Shown here: positions 10,390 to 18,430 of the stretch, in pieces
Position numbering within the stretch: the stretch's first letter is position 1
Layout of the letters: the number at the start of each line of letters is the position of its first letter
From: Chara braunii
Lineage: Eukaryota; Streptophyta; Charophyceae; Charales; Characeae
DNA: 30,336 nt
Assembly: GCA_003427395.1 (NCBI GenBank)
Contig: BFEA01000273.1
Coordinates: 1,935,613-1,965,948, forward strand
Direction: 5' to 3'
Program-made: the position numbers and the translations under genes
The notes under the pieces: model-generated
What the model was told of the DNA's origin: nothing
Databases searched by the model: none
What the model saw: only the letters and a program-made list of their open reading frames with translations

Positions 10390-11130
10390 TCATCTATCGT
10401 ATGTCTCCTAGGAAACTAAAGGAATTAAGGAAGCAGTTGCAATAACTAACTGAAAAAGGATGCATTCGTTCAGGTTCATCTCCCTATGGAGCAGATGTCT
10501 TGTTTGTGCCCGAAAAGGAAGGTGAACTAAGGTTGTGCATTGACTATTGAGGATTGAACTTCGTCATTGTTAAGAACACGGAGCCTCTTCCTCGAATTGA
10601 CGATATATTGGATCAGTTGCAAGGGCGTAAGTACTTCAATAAGATTGATCTAGATTCAGGCTACCACCAAATTGAGGTGGTCCTTGAAGATTAACATAAG
10701 ACGGTTTTTCGAACAAGGATGGACATTATGAGTTTATTGTTATGCCTTTCGGATTGACAAATGCCCCTGCGACTTTTCAGAGGTCTATGAATGAATTGCT
10801 TAAGCAATGGTTGGACCAGTCTGTAGTTTGTGTATCTCGACGACATCCTCATGTATAGTAAGACACTTGAGGACCACGAGAAACACCTACGAATGATACT
10901 TTTGAAGTTTAAACCTAAAAAGTCTGAGTTTGATAAGCCTGAGGCAATGTGCTTGGGACGTATAGTAAACGAAGAGGGACTAAGGATTGAAGAGAAAAAA
11001 AATACAGCAATTTGAGACTGGCTCAGGCCCAAGCCTGTAACTAAACTCGTATCTTTTCTAGGACTTGCTATTTACTGTAGGAAGTTTGTAAGGAACTTCT
11101 CTTTGATAGTTTCACCTATGAGGACTTCTG
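10390..11130 (+). pseudogene. gypsy reverse transcriptase, broken
   Basis: RT motifs are present in order: [87 protein letters not shown], and the catalytic YLDD at 10833-10844. The thumb follows (FLGLAIYCRKFVRNFS, about 11058-11100). The catalytic Asp pair survives. Breaks are stops at 10443 (TAA), 10548 (TGA, where the family has CIDYRxLN), 10692 (TAA) and 11013 (TGA, where the family has AIRDW), a one-base loss near 10720 and a one-base gain near 10829. RT would copy element RNA into cDNA in the particle. Confidence 0.93.
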
Positions 11131-11229
11131 AAGAAGGAAAAAACTTGGTTATGGGACAAAGATTGTGAGTCTTCGTTTAAAAAGATGAAACATGTACTAA
11201 CTTATTATCATGTCTTAAAGATTGTTGAT

Positions 11230-11625
11230 TTGCTTCCACCTTTCATTGTCACCACTGACGCAAATCAGTACGGAATTGGGGTTGTGATACAATAGGATGA
11301 CGGTAAGGGATATAGACCCAGTGAGTTTATGTCCACGAGACTTCCGTGTGAAAAAGTGGCCAACTCCACTTATGAAAGGGAATTGTATGCCTTAGTCGTT
11401 GCACTGGACGCATGGAACCACTACTTGCTGAGACACTTCACTGTCTACTCAAACCACTCTACTTTGAAGTGGATCAAAACCCAACCTCAACTTTCTTACA
11501 AGTTAGTTAGATGGTCCGATTTTATTGACATATTTGACTTTGTCTAATGTTGTTGCGGATGCTTTGTCCAGGCATGTTGATTCTTTGGAACAATTGTCTC
11601 CTATCTCGATATTGGGAATGACCTG
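11230..11625 (+). pseudogene. gypsy RNase H, broken
   Basis: The RNase HI domain reads TTDANQYGIGVVI, then a TAG at 11293, then the STYERELYALVVALDAW motif and HYLLRHFTVYSNHSTLKW. The family usually has YSDH, so the Asp is Asn here. After SDFIDIFDFV a stop and a short deletion occur, and the VVADALSR motif that closes this region in gypsy elements follows in another phase (about 11549-11572). It would degrade the RNA of the RNA-DNA hybrid. Confidence 0.88.
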
Positions 11626-11639
11626 AAAGAGGAAAATTT

Positions 11640-12500
11640 GTAAGGGTTATGCAGATGATTCGATATGGAGTCGTATCATTGGGACCCTACAAAGAAACCC
11701 TGAACGCTTTCTTGAATATCGAATGATTGATGGTTGCTTTTCTTTGTTGATAAGACCGAAGAAAAACTTTGCATTCCACATAAGGAACCAATTAAGAGTA
11801 TGATTATTGGGGAATGTCATGACACTGAAGGACACTTCGATTTCAAGAAGACGTATGCAAATGTTAGAGAACGCTTTGAATGGAAAGGAATGCATGATGA
11901 TGTGGTACTTTATGTGCGAACTTGTTTTGTTTGCCAAAGGAACAAGCCCTCACATGAGACTCCACTGGGATTGCTAAGACCACTACCTATCCCAAATGAG
12001 TCAAGTGAGTCTATCTCAATTGACTTCATGAGCCTCACTAAGAGTTGGAATGACAATAGTCAGATAATGGTCATTGTGGATCAATCATTCCCTTGGTTGC
12101 CGAAGCAAAGACAAAACTTGTTATCCAAAAGTTCCAGTTGCGATAAGTTTCGGAATATGGAAAAATAATCGTCTCTTACGAAGATGTACGGTTGGTCTAC
12201 AATGGCAAAAGTTGATGGAAGCCTATGACATTAGATTGACCTTGTCATCAGGTAGACACCCTGAAACGAATGGTCAAACTGAACAGATGAATCGTATGTG
12301 CAAACAACTTTTTCCCATGTATGTACGACTTGATCGGGTAGGTTAGGATGACAACTTACTTAAGATTGCTAGTGCATATAATAACATCATACATATTGTT
12401 ACAGGGAAAACACCAAATGCACTACACAAAGGTTGGAAGCCTCGACGTCCCATTGATGCTTCAACTCGGGACCAGATCCAAAGGCTACCCCCACGTGCTC
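11640..12500 (+). pseudogene. gypsy integrase, zinc-binding and catalytic core, broken
   Basis: The HHCC zinc-binding domain is at about 11812-11945 (ECHDTEGHFDF ... TCFVCQRNK). The catalytic core follows, with SISIDFM supplying the first Asp (about 12020). The second Asp region is recognisable in another phase as VSYEDVRL at about 12171-12194, with Tyr (12177-12179) where the family has the catalytic Asp. The third residue survives in HPETNGQTEQMNR (about 12259-12297). Frameshifts lie near 12100-12165, and a TAG at 12344 stands where the family has Trp. The AYNN ... TGKTPNAL segment follows to about 12470. Integrase would insert the cDNA; this copy is dead on several counts. Confidence 0.88.
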
Positions 12501-12576
12501 GAGAATTTTGAGTTTTATATGAAAAAGACATAAAGAAAGTTAAAGGAAAATATACAAAAATCTCAATTACAAATGA

Positions 12577-13080
12577 TTGAGCAGGCCAACAAGCATCGTC
12601 AGCCATCACAATTCCAAGGAGGTAAAGTCTAAAGAATTTTCCTTAGAAAAAAATGTGTCTCAAAAATTGTTGTCTGTCTACTACGGACACTGTGAAGTTC
12701 TCAAGGGGATTGGGGATGCAAATGGACTCTCGTACAGAATCGACGTACCCCCACACCTCAAGACCTATCGTGTATTTCACGCGTCTAAACTCTGTGAGGG
12801 ACATGATTTTCCCAACAGACCATCTATGTTCCTTACTTCAATGAATGAAGGCTATGAAGTTGAGAAGATACAGGAACATGGATACTTCTTCACAAGTGGC
12901 AGAGGAAGGCCACAAAAGCAGTTCAAGGTAAAGTTTAAGTCTCAACTTTCGTATGAAGCTAGATGGTTAAGTAAGAAAGAACTATTACCTACTGCTCTTG
13001 ATATTATTGCTGCATATGAATGCGGTCTAAAAGAAAGCAAGTATTGCTGTGATGGAACTCAAAAATTGGGCCGGCAGGAA
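12577..13080 (+). pseudogene. integrase C-terminus with chromodomain
   Basis: The frame is open from 12577 to 13233. It begins with the integrase GPY/F-like module (YYGHCEVLKGIGD ... YRIDVPPHLKTYRVFHASKL, about 12675-12792). A chromodomain-like segment follows at about 12850-13020: YEVEKIQEHGYFF, a Gly/Arg/Lys linker, FKVKFKSQLSYEARWLSKKEL, LDIIAAYE. In chromoviruses this domain guides integration towards heterochromatin. The reading frame has no stop before the 3' LTR and runs into it to 13233, so the original stop was lost or lay inside the LTR. This is the longest undamaged stretch of the element. Confidence 0.88.
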
Positions 13081-13285
13081 TGTAATAACCGCGCCAATAT
13101 GGTCGGTTGTTGTCTCAGGGCCACCCGCAGGCCCGGCGTTGGCTTAAGGCCACACTGCGAGAGTGGAAAAGAACTACTGAAACTACTTATTGGCGCGGCC
13201 TCGAGGAATCAACATTCAATTTTGTCGTGCTGACTTGGTGTTGGCTTAACGTTGGCTCGACGTGGGCTCGACATTGGTGTAGTGC
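13081..13285 (+). repeat. truncated 3' LTR of the gypsy element
   Basis: It begins TGTAATAACCGC, directly after the purine-containing CCGGCAGGAA, a weak candidate polypurine tract. It follows the 5' LTR through GTTGTCTCAGGGCCACCCGC, GGAAAAGAAC, ACTACTTATTGG and the TCGTGCTGACTTGG repeat. Similarity stops at about 13285, so roughly the last 60% of the LTR is missing. No target-site duplication can therefore be tested. Confidence 0.82.
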
Positions 13286-13289
13286 CGGA

Positions 13290-13950
13290 CCTTTCAAAAA
13301 TTGATAAGAGTAGTATGTTTCTTGCGAAATTGTTTGAGGTAGAAATACGGGTTTCATTGAAAAGTGTAAGGTTTTCTTTTGTTTAGCAGAACATCCGCAA
13401 GAATGCTTTGAATAATGGTTTTGATCAGGTTTTTCACCTGGATCTAAAAAACACGTGTCGGCACTTAGTCTCTAATAACAATACAGATCAATGTGATGAG
13501 CGTATTTTGAAAAACTTTCCAAGGTTAAAGAGTCTTTGAAAGCCATGAGAGAAAAGGATTTCGAAACGGCAGCCGTAATTGGGATGACGAAGGAATGGAA
13601 TGATAAAAGGCGAAAGGGTGGCTGACTCTTCTGACAGAAATGCAACCTAATTTCTCGGGGCGTAGCGAAAGTCGTTAACATTCAGTATGCGGCCAAGGAC
13701 AATCTTGACCATCGTCACTCTCGACGAGCAGGAAATTGATGGAAGAAAGTGAGGTGTCACTCTTGTGGCTTAAAAGTGCACACCCCACGTTATTGTCCGT
13801 CTCAGCAGAACGAAGGTGTGAATAAAGTAATTAGCAAGAACCGTCCAATGGAAAAACAAAGACAGGTTGTTTGGACAGATTTAGAAGTGAGTAATTGGTT
13901 TGTTGGAAGAAATGGGTATTCAATGTTTGATTTTTGTAAATTGTGGTGAA
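13290..13950 (+). pseudogene. gag zinc-knuckle fragment of a second retroelement
   Basis: Around 13675-13800 the plus strand reads AAKDNLDHRHSRRAGN, a TGA, then WKKVRCHSCGLKVHTPRYCPS. That contains a perfect CCHC knuckle (Cys-X2-Cys-X4-His-X4-Cys, 13752-13793). The upstream 300 bases have coding-like composition in shifting frames (for example SLKAMREKDFETAAVIGMTKEWN). The layout, with a basic spacer just before the knuckle, resembles a copia-type Gag, but the family is uncertain. No pol follows: after about 13950 the sequence passes into AT-rich repeats, so this is a fragment. Confidence 0.6.
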
Positions 13951-13999
13951 TTTTGTGTTATCTTTGGCAACACTTTTTTTTTAAATTGTCATTCCCCAA

Positions 14000-14297
14000 A
14001 CATTGATTGGATGTATAATAGACAACCGTTTATTTCTAAGTCGTGATTGGATGTATGACGCGAAAGTGTGTAGTCATTCCCTAGGTAAGTCTGGATATAT
14101 GACACACTTGGGTTGTTTTTTCCCTTACTTGAGTTGAATGTATGGTATCTTGGCCTATGTATTTATTTCCCAGCTTGTCTGGATGTATGGATTTCAAGTA
14201 AACCTGTGATTTTCACACGTAGTTAATAGGGACCTCCGGTTTCAGCTCCTAACTAACAGGTCCAAATGAAAATCAGGGGTTGGGGGTCAAAGTGTAT

Positions 14298-14337
<40 letters not shown>

Positions 14338-15024
14338 AGTTAGTAACTATGGTCTCTACTCTATGACTTGGTGGCAAGTTTGGTTAAAATGACCCTTGAA
14401 TTTTGTTATAAATGATATGACAAGTTGTTTGAAAATTAGGGCCTTCATTTGTCGACACAAGTCGGTTGTATATTGCATGCTTGGGTTGTTCATTCCCTGA
14501 CTTGAATTGGATATATGGTGTCCGACCTACGTATCTATTTCCCAATTTGTTCTGGATGTATGGATTTCAGGGGGGGGGTCATTTCCCAGCTAAAGTCGGA
14601 TGTATGGTATACAACCTTTCATTTTCTGGCGATGCTTAGATGTAAGGGGTTCGATTTGAATGTTTATTTCACAGTTTGGACTGGATGTATAATTCTCAGA
14701 CTGGATCTTTATTCCCTAGCTAGTCACATGTATGATGTTTTTTTCATTTCCAATATTGCACGGGGTCTCCCAATTTGTTCTGGATGTATGGATTTCAGGG
14801 GGGGGGTCATTTCCCAAATAAAGTCGGATGTATGGTATACAACCTTTTATTTTCTGGCCATGCTTAGATGTAAGGGGTTCAATTTGAAGGTTTATTTCCC
14901 AGTTTGGAGTGGATGTATAATTCTCAGACTGGATCTTTATTCCCTAGTTAGTCATATGTATGATGTTTTATTCATTTTCAATATTGCACGGAAGGTATTA
15001 TGTTTGGTTAAAATAAATATTTCC
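14000..15024 (+). repeat. GGATGTATG minisatellite with 228-bp higher-order repeat
   Basis: Degenerate units of about 37-48 bp each carry a GGATGTATG core and usually TTTCCCAG nearby. Cores occur at about 14009, 14049, 14091, 14137, 14181, 14509, 14553, 14599, 14638, 14682, 14728, 14781, 14827, 14866, 14910 and 14956. A five-unit block (14541-14768) is repeated almost exactly at 14769-14991, period 228 bp. Unrelated sequence with a 37-base T-run (14299-14335) interrupts the array at about 14195-14500. The open frame at 14515-15027 is a by-product of the duplication. Confidence 0.85.
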
Positions 15025-15809
15025 TAGGTTGTTGGATCGGACGTCCGGGACCCCCCTGACCATCCGGGATGTCCGACCGGACGTCTGGTCAGACGTCGGA
15101 CTGGACAGGGTATGTCTCTTATACACATCTAGATGTGTATAAGAGACAGGTCCGGGACCCCCCTGACTTTTGGGGATGTCCGACTTGACGTCGACCGGAC
15201 GTCGGACTGGACAGGGTATGTCCGACCTAGCGCAAAAAAAAAAAAAAAAAAAAAGAAAAAAATCATGTGGCTTCCACCTTGCATTAGGTGTATGCCACCA
15301 ATTTTTTGGATCATTTGGGTCAGTAGGATAAATAATAAAAATCTTCAAAGATTCTAATCCCCACCTGTACTTCTCCTATCCCCACCAAAACCCATCGTAC
15401 ACCCCCCCCCCACCCCAAATACCACCCTATCACCAAATGCTCAGAAAAATCTGATTTTTTTTGTGGGGGGTCTCTAGGATATGCGCAACACTGTGATTTT
15501 TTTATTTTTATTTTTTTTAGTGCCAAAAAGCTGTCGTCCGGAAACCTTACGTCCAGGGAGACGTCCGGGGGAGCCGTCTGGTCTCCGGACCATTGGTAAC
15601 CTATAATATACCACCCTATCACCAAATGCTCAGAAAAATCTGAATTTTTTTGTAGGGGGTCTCTAGGACATGCGCAACACTGTGATTTTTTTTATTTTAT
15701 TTTTTTAGTGCCAAAAAACCGTCGTCCGGAAATCCGGACGACGAGGGTACCTGATGTCCGGGGAGACGTCCGGGGGAGCCGTCTGGTCTCCGGGGCATTG
15801 GCAACCTAT
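15025..15809. mobile_element. candidate TIR transposon/MITE-like insertion
   Basis: A segment rich in GTCCGGAC-type words interrupts the minisatellite. It begins TAGGTTG and ends CAACCTA plus two bases, a 7-bp terminal inverted repeat. AATATTTCC flanks it on both sides (15016-15024 and 15810-15818), a 9-bp direct repeat compatible with a Mutator-like duplication. Inside are a 189-bp-period tandem duplication (15421-15609 and 15610-15814), several short palindromes and long A and T runs. It encodes no protein. The flanking repeat could also come from the underlying TTTCCC-rich minisatellite, and the left part is disturbed by the adapter, so the call is tentative. Confidence 0.4.
15113..15149. 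other. synthetic Nextera transposon-end junction (assembly artefact)
   Basis: The sequence is TGTCTCTTATACACATCT followed by AGATGTGTATAAGAGACAG, that is, two Tn5 mosaic ends head to head as in a circularised Nextera mate-pair junction. Only the first base of the 19-base left end differs (A at 15112). It is laboratory sequence, not genome. The sequences on either side are two similar but not identical copies of the same repeat (about 15033-15117 and 15149-15227), so two genomic places were joined. The translations across it contain the well-known artefact strings SYTHLDVYKR, SLIHI and MCIRDR. Confidence 0.97.
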
Positions 15810-15814
15810 AATAT
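15421..15814. repeat. tandem duplication, 189-bp period
   Basis: Copy A is 15421-15609 and copy B 15610-15814. Both start ACCACCCTATCACCAAATGC and end with GTCTGGTCTCCGG..CATTGG.AACCTATAATAT. Copy B has about 16 extra bases, GGACGACGAGGGTACC-like, inside a GTCCGG palindrome. Confidence 0.9.
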
Positions 15815-15970
15815 TTCCCAATTGTGTTGGATGTATAGTTTTTCTGTCCGAAAGGTTATTTTCAGGACAAATTGGATGTATGACTTAGACCATTTCTCAG
15901 CTAGATCTAGATGTATGATATTTAGATATAACATTTTTTCATTTTTTGGCTTGAGTCTGAATGTATGAAA
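15810..15970 (+). repeat. GGATGTATG minisatellite, right part
   Basis: The array continues to the right of the insertion, with cores at about 15829, 15873, 15910 and 15958 and the same TTTCCCA / TTTCTCAG words between them. Confidence 0.75.
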
Positions 15971-16141
15971 CTTGTCGGACTTTATTGAGGAAGTTGCTGC
16001 TTTGGGTGACGCCAAGAATAACCACAGGCCAAAATTTTATTGTGAACTATCCTTAAATTGTGACTCGCTTTTAGATAACTATTCTGGATTTTGACATGGA
16101 CTATTTCGAAAATAACGAGTGAATTTTTAAACTTCTGAAAA

Positions 16142-16432
16142 ATGTTTTATGGACGTTTGATTGAATCGTTATATATGGTAATCATTGTTCTCATACGGGA
16201 ATCCCGACTCTTTATCTTGATGGTGAATGGTAAGGACGTCGTTCAATGGCATCCAGGAATGTTGTCGGAGCAGACACCCCTTAGGGGTTTTCAATGTCGG
16301 ACGTTGTCTGACCTTTCCGTTGAATTGGATGACTTGATGAGACCGGCGTTCGCCAAAAGTTCATTCAGACTAATCTATGACCGAGATACTAAAACTTTTT
16401 TAAACTTTAGTTCGGACGCTTGCATCTTTTGA
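16142..16432 (+). CDS. unrecognised open frame, 96 codons
   Basis: An ATG-initiated frame runs from 16142 to a TGA at 16430-16432. Its second half, VVQWHPGMLSEQTPLRGFQC onward, has balanced composition with little bias. The 130 bases upstream also have short coding-like frames. I do not recognise the family. No splice sites or promoter can be assigned. It could be a transposon scrap, a host exon or chance; I rate a real gene as unlikely. Confidence 0.15.
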   Translation: MFYGRLIESLYMVIIVLIRESRLFILMVNGKDVVQWHPGMLSEQTPLRGFQCRTLSDLSVELDDLMRPAFAKSSFRLIYDRDTKTFLNFSSDACIF

Positions 16433-16439
16433 AAGTAAT

Positions 16440-16870
16440 GGCGGTAGTCGGTAGTCTCAAGTGCGCCGCAAAGAGGCGCATATGTGGAAATACAAAATTA
16501 TACCTATTCTACCTAAAATAATGACGTGCGGCTACTAAGCCGCGCGACTTAGGGCCTAAGTAGGCTAAAAAGAGTGGTCGCGTGGGGTATGGGGCCACTG
16601 TGCGGGAGAAATAGGAAGCCTTTTTTTTTTTTTTCATGAGCCCGCGGGGTTTGACATTGAGTCATGGGGGTCGAAAGGCCGATGCCGAGGCCTACCCGGT
16701 TGGATAACCGATTAAGACGTGGTCACGCAGCCAACCTAAGCGACAGGGACCAACAAGCAAGGCATGTTAGGCCACAGGTAGGAGGGGTGACTAGGGCAAA
16801 GTTCCTCATATAGAGGAGTTGCTCCTACTATTCTCGACGTAGGAGCTAGCCCAGTAGGTACGATACGAGG
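16440..16870. other. GC-moderate repeat-like segment with hairpin
   Basis: No coding sequence is seen. A GCTCCTAC (16821-16828) / GTAGGAGC (16839-16846) perfect hairpin and GCGCC...GGCGC words (about 16464-16480) are present. A T-run is at about 16621-16635. The segment leads into the Pol III-like pieces at 16876-17160. Confidence 0.35.
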
Positions 16871-16875
16871 CTCAT

Positions 16876-16930
16876 ATGTCGTAGATGCAGACATCGAACC
16901 TGAGGTACCTCGAAACTGAGCTAACTCCTT
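16876..16930 (-). other. tRNA-like A/B-box segment (SINE-like)
   Basis: The minus strand reads GGAGTTAGCTCAGTTTCGAGG, resembling a tRNA D-arm / A box, and about 20 bases later CAGGTTCGATGTC, resembling a T-arm / B box. The spacing is shorter than in a real tRNA and no cloverleaf closes, so this is at best a tRNA-derived SINE remnant. Confidence 0.3.
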
Positions 16931-17026
16931 TTGTGAGGAGCAGTCAAGTCATGATTTCAACGGGGCGGTCGATTCCCACCACGCGATCTTCTAGATCGTG
17001 AGGCCGAGAACGACCTTCTAAGGGCC

Positions 17027-17078
17027 CTTTCACAGGGATGACATGCATAAATCGAGAAATGGTCCGAAATTTTTTTAT
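17027..17078 (+). pseudogene. U6 snRNA 3' fragment
   Basis: From GGGCCC to the T-run, the plus strand matches the 3' half of U6: GGGATGACATGCATAAATCG, then AGAAATGGTCC, then GAAATTTTTTT. The differences are few (one extra G before AAAT, and changes in the GCGCAA segment). Unlike the copy at 1692-1789 it keeps the 3' T-run. The 5' half (ACAGAGA box, 5' hairpin) is not recognisable upstream. Confidence 0.75.
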
Positions 17079-17083
17079 CCCTT

Positions 17084-17150
17084 TGGGGATCGAACTCGGG
17101 TTTGTATCTTAACAGCTCATGGTTGAAAAGCCACGAGACATGACATGTTT
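17084..17150 (-). other. tRNA-like segment facing the U6 fragment
   Basis: The minus strand reads GTGGCTTTTCAACCATGAGC, then TGTTAAGATACAAACCCGAG, then TTCGATCCCC. The last part is a good T-arm/B box (GAGTTCGATCCCC); the A box is poor. It is probably a tRNA-derived SINE head, placed a few bases from the U6 T-run in opposite orientation. Confidence 0.35.
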
Positions 17151-17406
17151 TTTGGCTTAATCCAACAGCAAAAACAAAAGGTAAAAAAAAAGGAAAAACT
17201 GAATTAAAAACAAAACGCCACATGGCGCTGAGTGAAGTAGAAGGGACTTAAAGTCCTTAAAATCGGTAGCAGGCGCTCGTTTTTTCGGGTAGCCTCACAT
17301 GTAAGGGTTTTTTTTTTTTTTTTTTTAGATTTCTTTAGATTGTTTTTTCTTAGATCTAGTTTACATTTTATTCCCCTCTTCTTTGGTCTGTGCGGGGTGC
17401 TTGGCT

Positions 17407-17430
17407 GCCCGTTCGTTTTGACGAACGGGC
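17407..17430. other. perfect 9-bp hairpin
   Basis: GCCCGTTCG, loop TTTTGA, CGAACGGGC. A weaker relative (CTGTTCG ... AACAG) lies at about 17700-17720, on the other side of a diverged duplication (about 17441-17525 and 17597-17685). Confidence 0.6.
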
Positions 17431-17440
17431 TGAGTTTCAT

Positions 17441-17515
17441 CTATAGGAGGAGCGAAATCGAATGAATCTTATCTAGAACAGGGGACTATACACTACTACT
17501 TGTATGTGTGTGTGT

Positions 17516-17547
<32 letters not shown>

Positions 17548-17685
17548 TAAAGGGAGAGGGAGGTCAACCTGGCGGTTGGCCTCATGCTACTTCCATCGAT
17601 AGGATGAGCAAAATCAGATGAAACTACCGCTAGAACATGAAACTATATGTTACTACACTTACGAGTGTGTGAACGAGTGTAAGTG
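17441..17685. repeat. diverged duplication with a (TG)n(GA)n core
   Basis: About 17441-17525 and 17597-17685 share ATAGGA.GAGC.AAATC, ATGAA.CT, TAGAACA.G..ACTAT and TACTAC in order. Between them lies a compound microsatellite of TG then GA (about 17504-17549). Confidence 0.7.
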
Positions 17686-17891
17686 TGAGTGGGGCCGAGT
17701 CTGTTCGTTTTTTTAACAGGCTAAGCAATGGTTGAGTACAATGATTGTCTGAAGCATGTGGCTTGGCGGGAAGGCCAAATGCTTCAGGAATTGAAAGACC
17801 TTGGTTCCCCTAGGGGAAGATCAAGGATTTTGACCTTTAATCGTGAGTTAAGATCAAGGGCTTAGCCTAGCTCCGTTTTTGGATTGTGGGT

Positions 17892-17929
17892 CACGTGGTT
17901 GCCCACAGTCCTTCAGGTTGCTATAAAAG
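17892..17929 (+). promoter_or_regulatory. promoter-like G-box and TATA box
   Basis: TCACGTGG (17891-17898) is followed by CTATAAAAG (17921-17929), the usual arrangement of a plant Pol II promoter. No convincing reading frame follows; it could be the promoter of an LTR or of a non-coding transcript covering 17955-18510. Confidence 0.4.
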
Positions 17930-18249
17930 TCAGCACTCCACCCAACAACCTCACAATTGTGGCAGTGTTGCTGGGATATTGACTTATGTGAATGCTGGTT
18001 GGCTGTTGTAGTGAGGAGAGGTTGTTGGTGGAGTCCTGGTCTGTTAGGTGGAGGTGCTGGAGGTCTGCAGGATGACCGTGACTAAAGGAGGAGGACAGCC
18101 ATTGCCGAGGCAGGGAGCATTTTACTCCTACCTAAGGCTGGTGCCGAGTCTGGGAGCGCACTACCCCACCCCTGCAATGATATTGTGGCCGGTGGGTTGC
18201 GTTAGGGTTGGACGGTGCGGTGAACGACAAGGGTTCATCAGGGGTTATG

Positions 18250-18420
18250 CTGCCAAAAGTTTGGCTCAACGGCAACCTTTTGAGGGAAAAGTGCTGCCAT
18301 TCTTTTGGCATGGCGGCAGCGGCGCTGTCAGTGGGGAAGTTCTGCCATTGTTTTTGGCATTGCGGCAGCAACACTTTCAGTGGGGTTATACTGCCTATTT
18401 TACGGAACGGCGCCAACAAT
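18250..18420 (+). repeat. hairpin-forming CTGCCA minisatellite
   Basis: Four diverged units start at 18250, 18294, 18342 and 18391 (44-49 bp). Each begins CTGCC, carries TTTTGGCAT and ends in CGGCAG or a relative, so each can fold on itself. The middle two share GTCAGTGGGG-like ends. A 134-codon frame (18048-18452) spans them, but without family resemblance. Confidence 0.7.
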
Positions 18421-18430
18421 GTTTTTGTGT

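Larger units (their letters stand above)
5549..13285 (+). mobile_element. Ty3/gypsy chromovirus LTR retrotransposon, decayed
   Basis: In order the element holds a 5' LTR (5549-6604), a primer site (6608-6619), a leader of about 1 kb, gag (7647-9480), protease (about 9720-10110), reverse transcriptase (about 10390-11130), RNase H (about 11240-11545), integrase (about 11640-12470), a C-terminal chromodomain (about 12840-13020) and the start of a 3' LTR (13081 to about 13285). The domain order PR-RT-RH-IN and the chromodomain place it among the Ty3/gypsy chromoviruses. It is not autonomous: there are at least a dozen in-frame stops, several single-base frameshifts, deletions in RNase H and integrase, and a truncated 3' LTR. 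The two LTRs differ by many substitutions and a large indel, so the insertion is old. Confidence 0.93.

Noticed and set aside
14515-15027. A 170-codon protein with an internal duplication
   Set aside because: It is a by-product of the 228-bp higher-order repeat of the minisatellite; no motif is present.
15129-15357. Small open frames across 15113-15149 on both strands
   Set aside because: They translate the synthetic adapter (strings such as MCIRDR, SLIHI, DVYKR) and adjacent poly-A; they are not genes.
17084-17150. A genuine tRNA gene on the minus strand
   Set aside because: The T-arm-like part is good, but the A box is poor and no acceptor stem closes.
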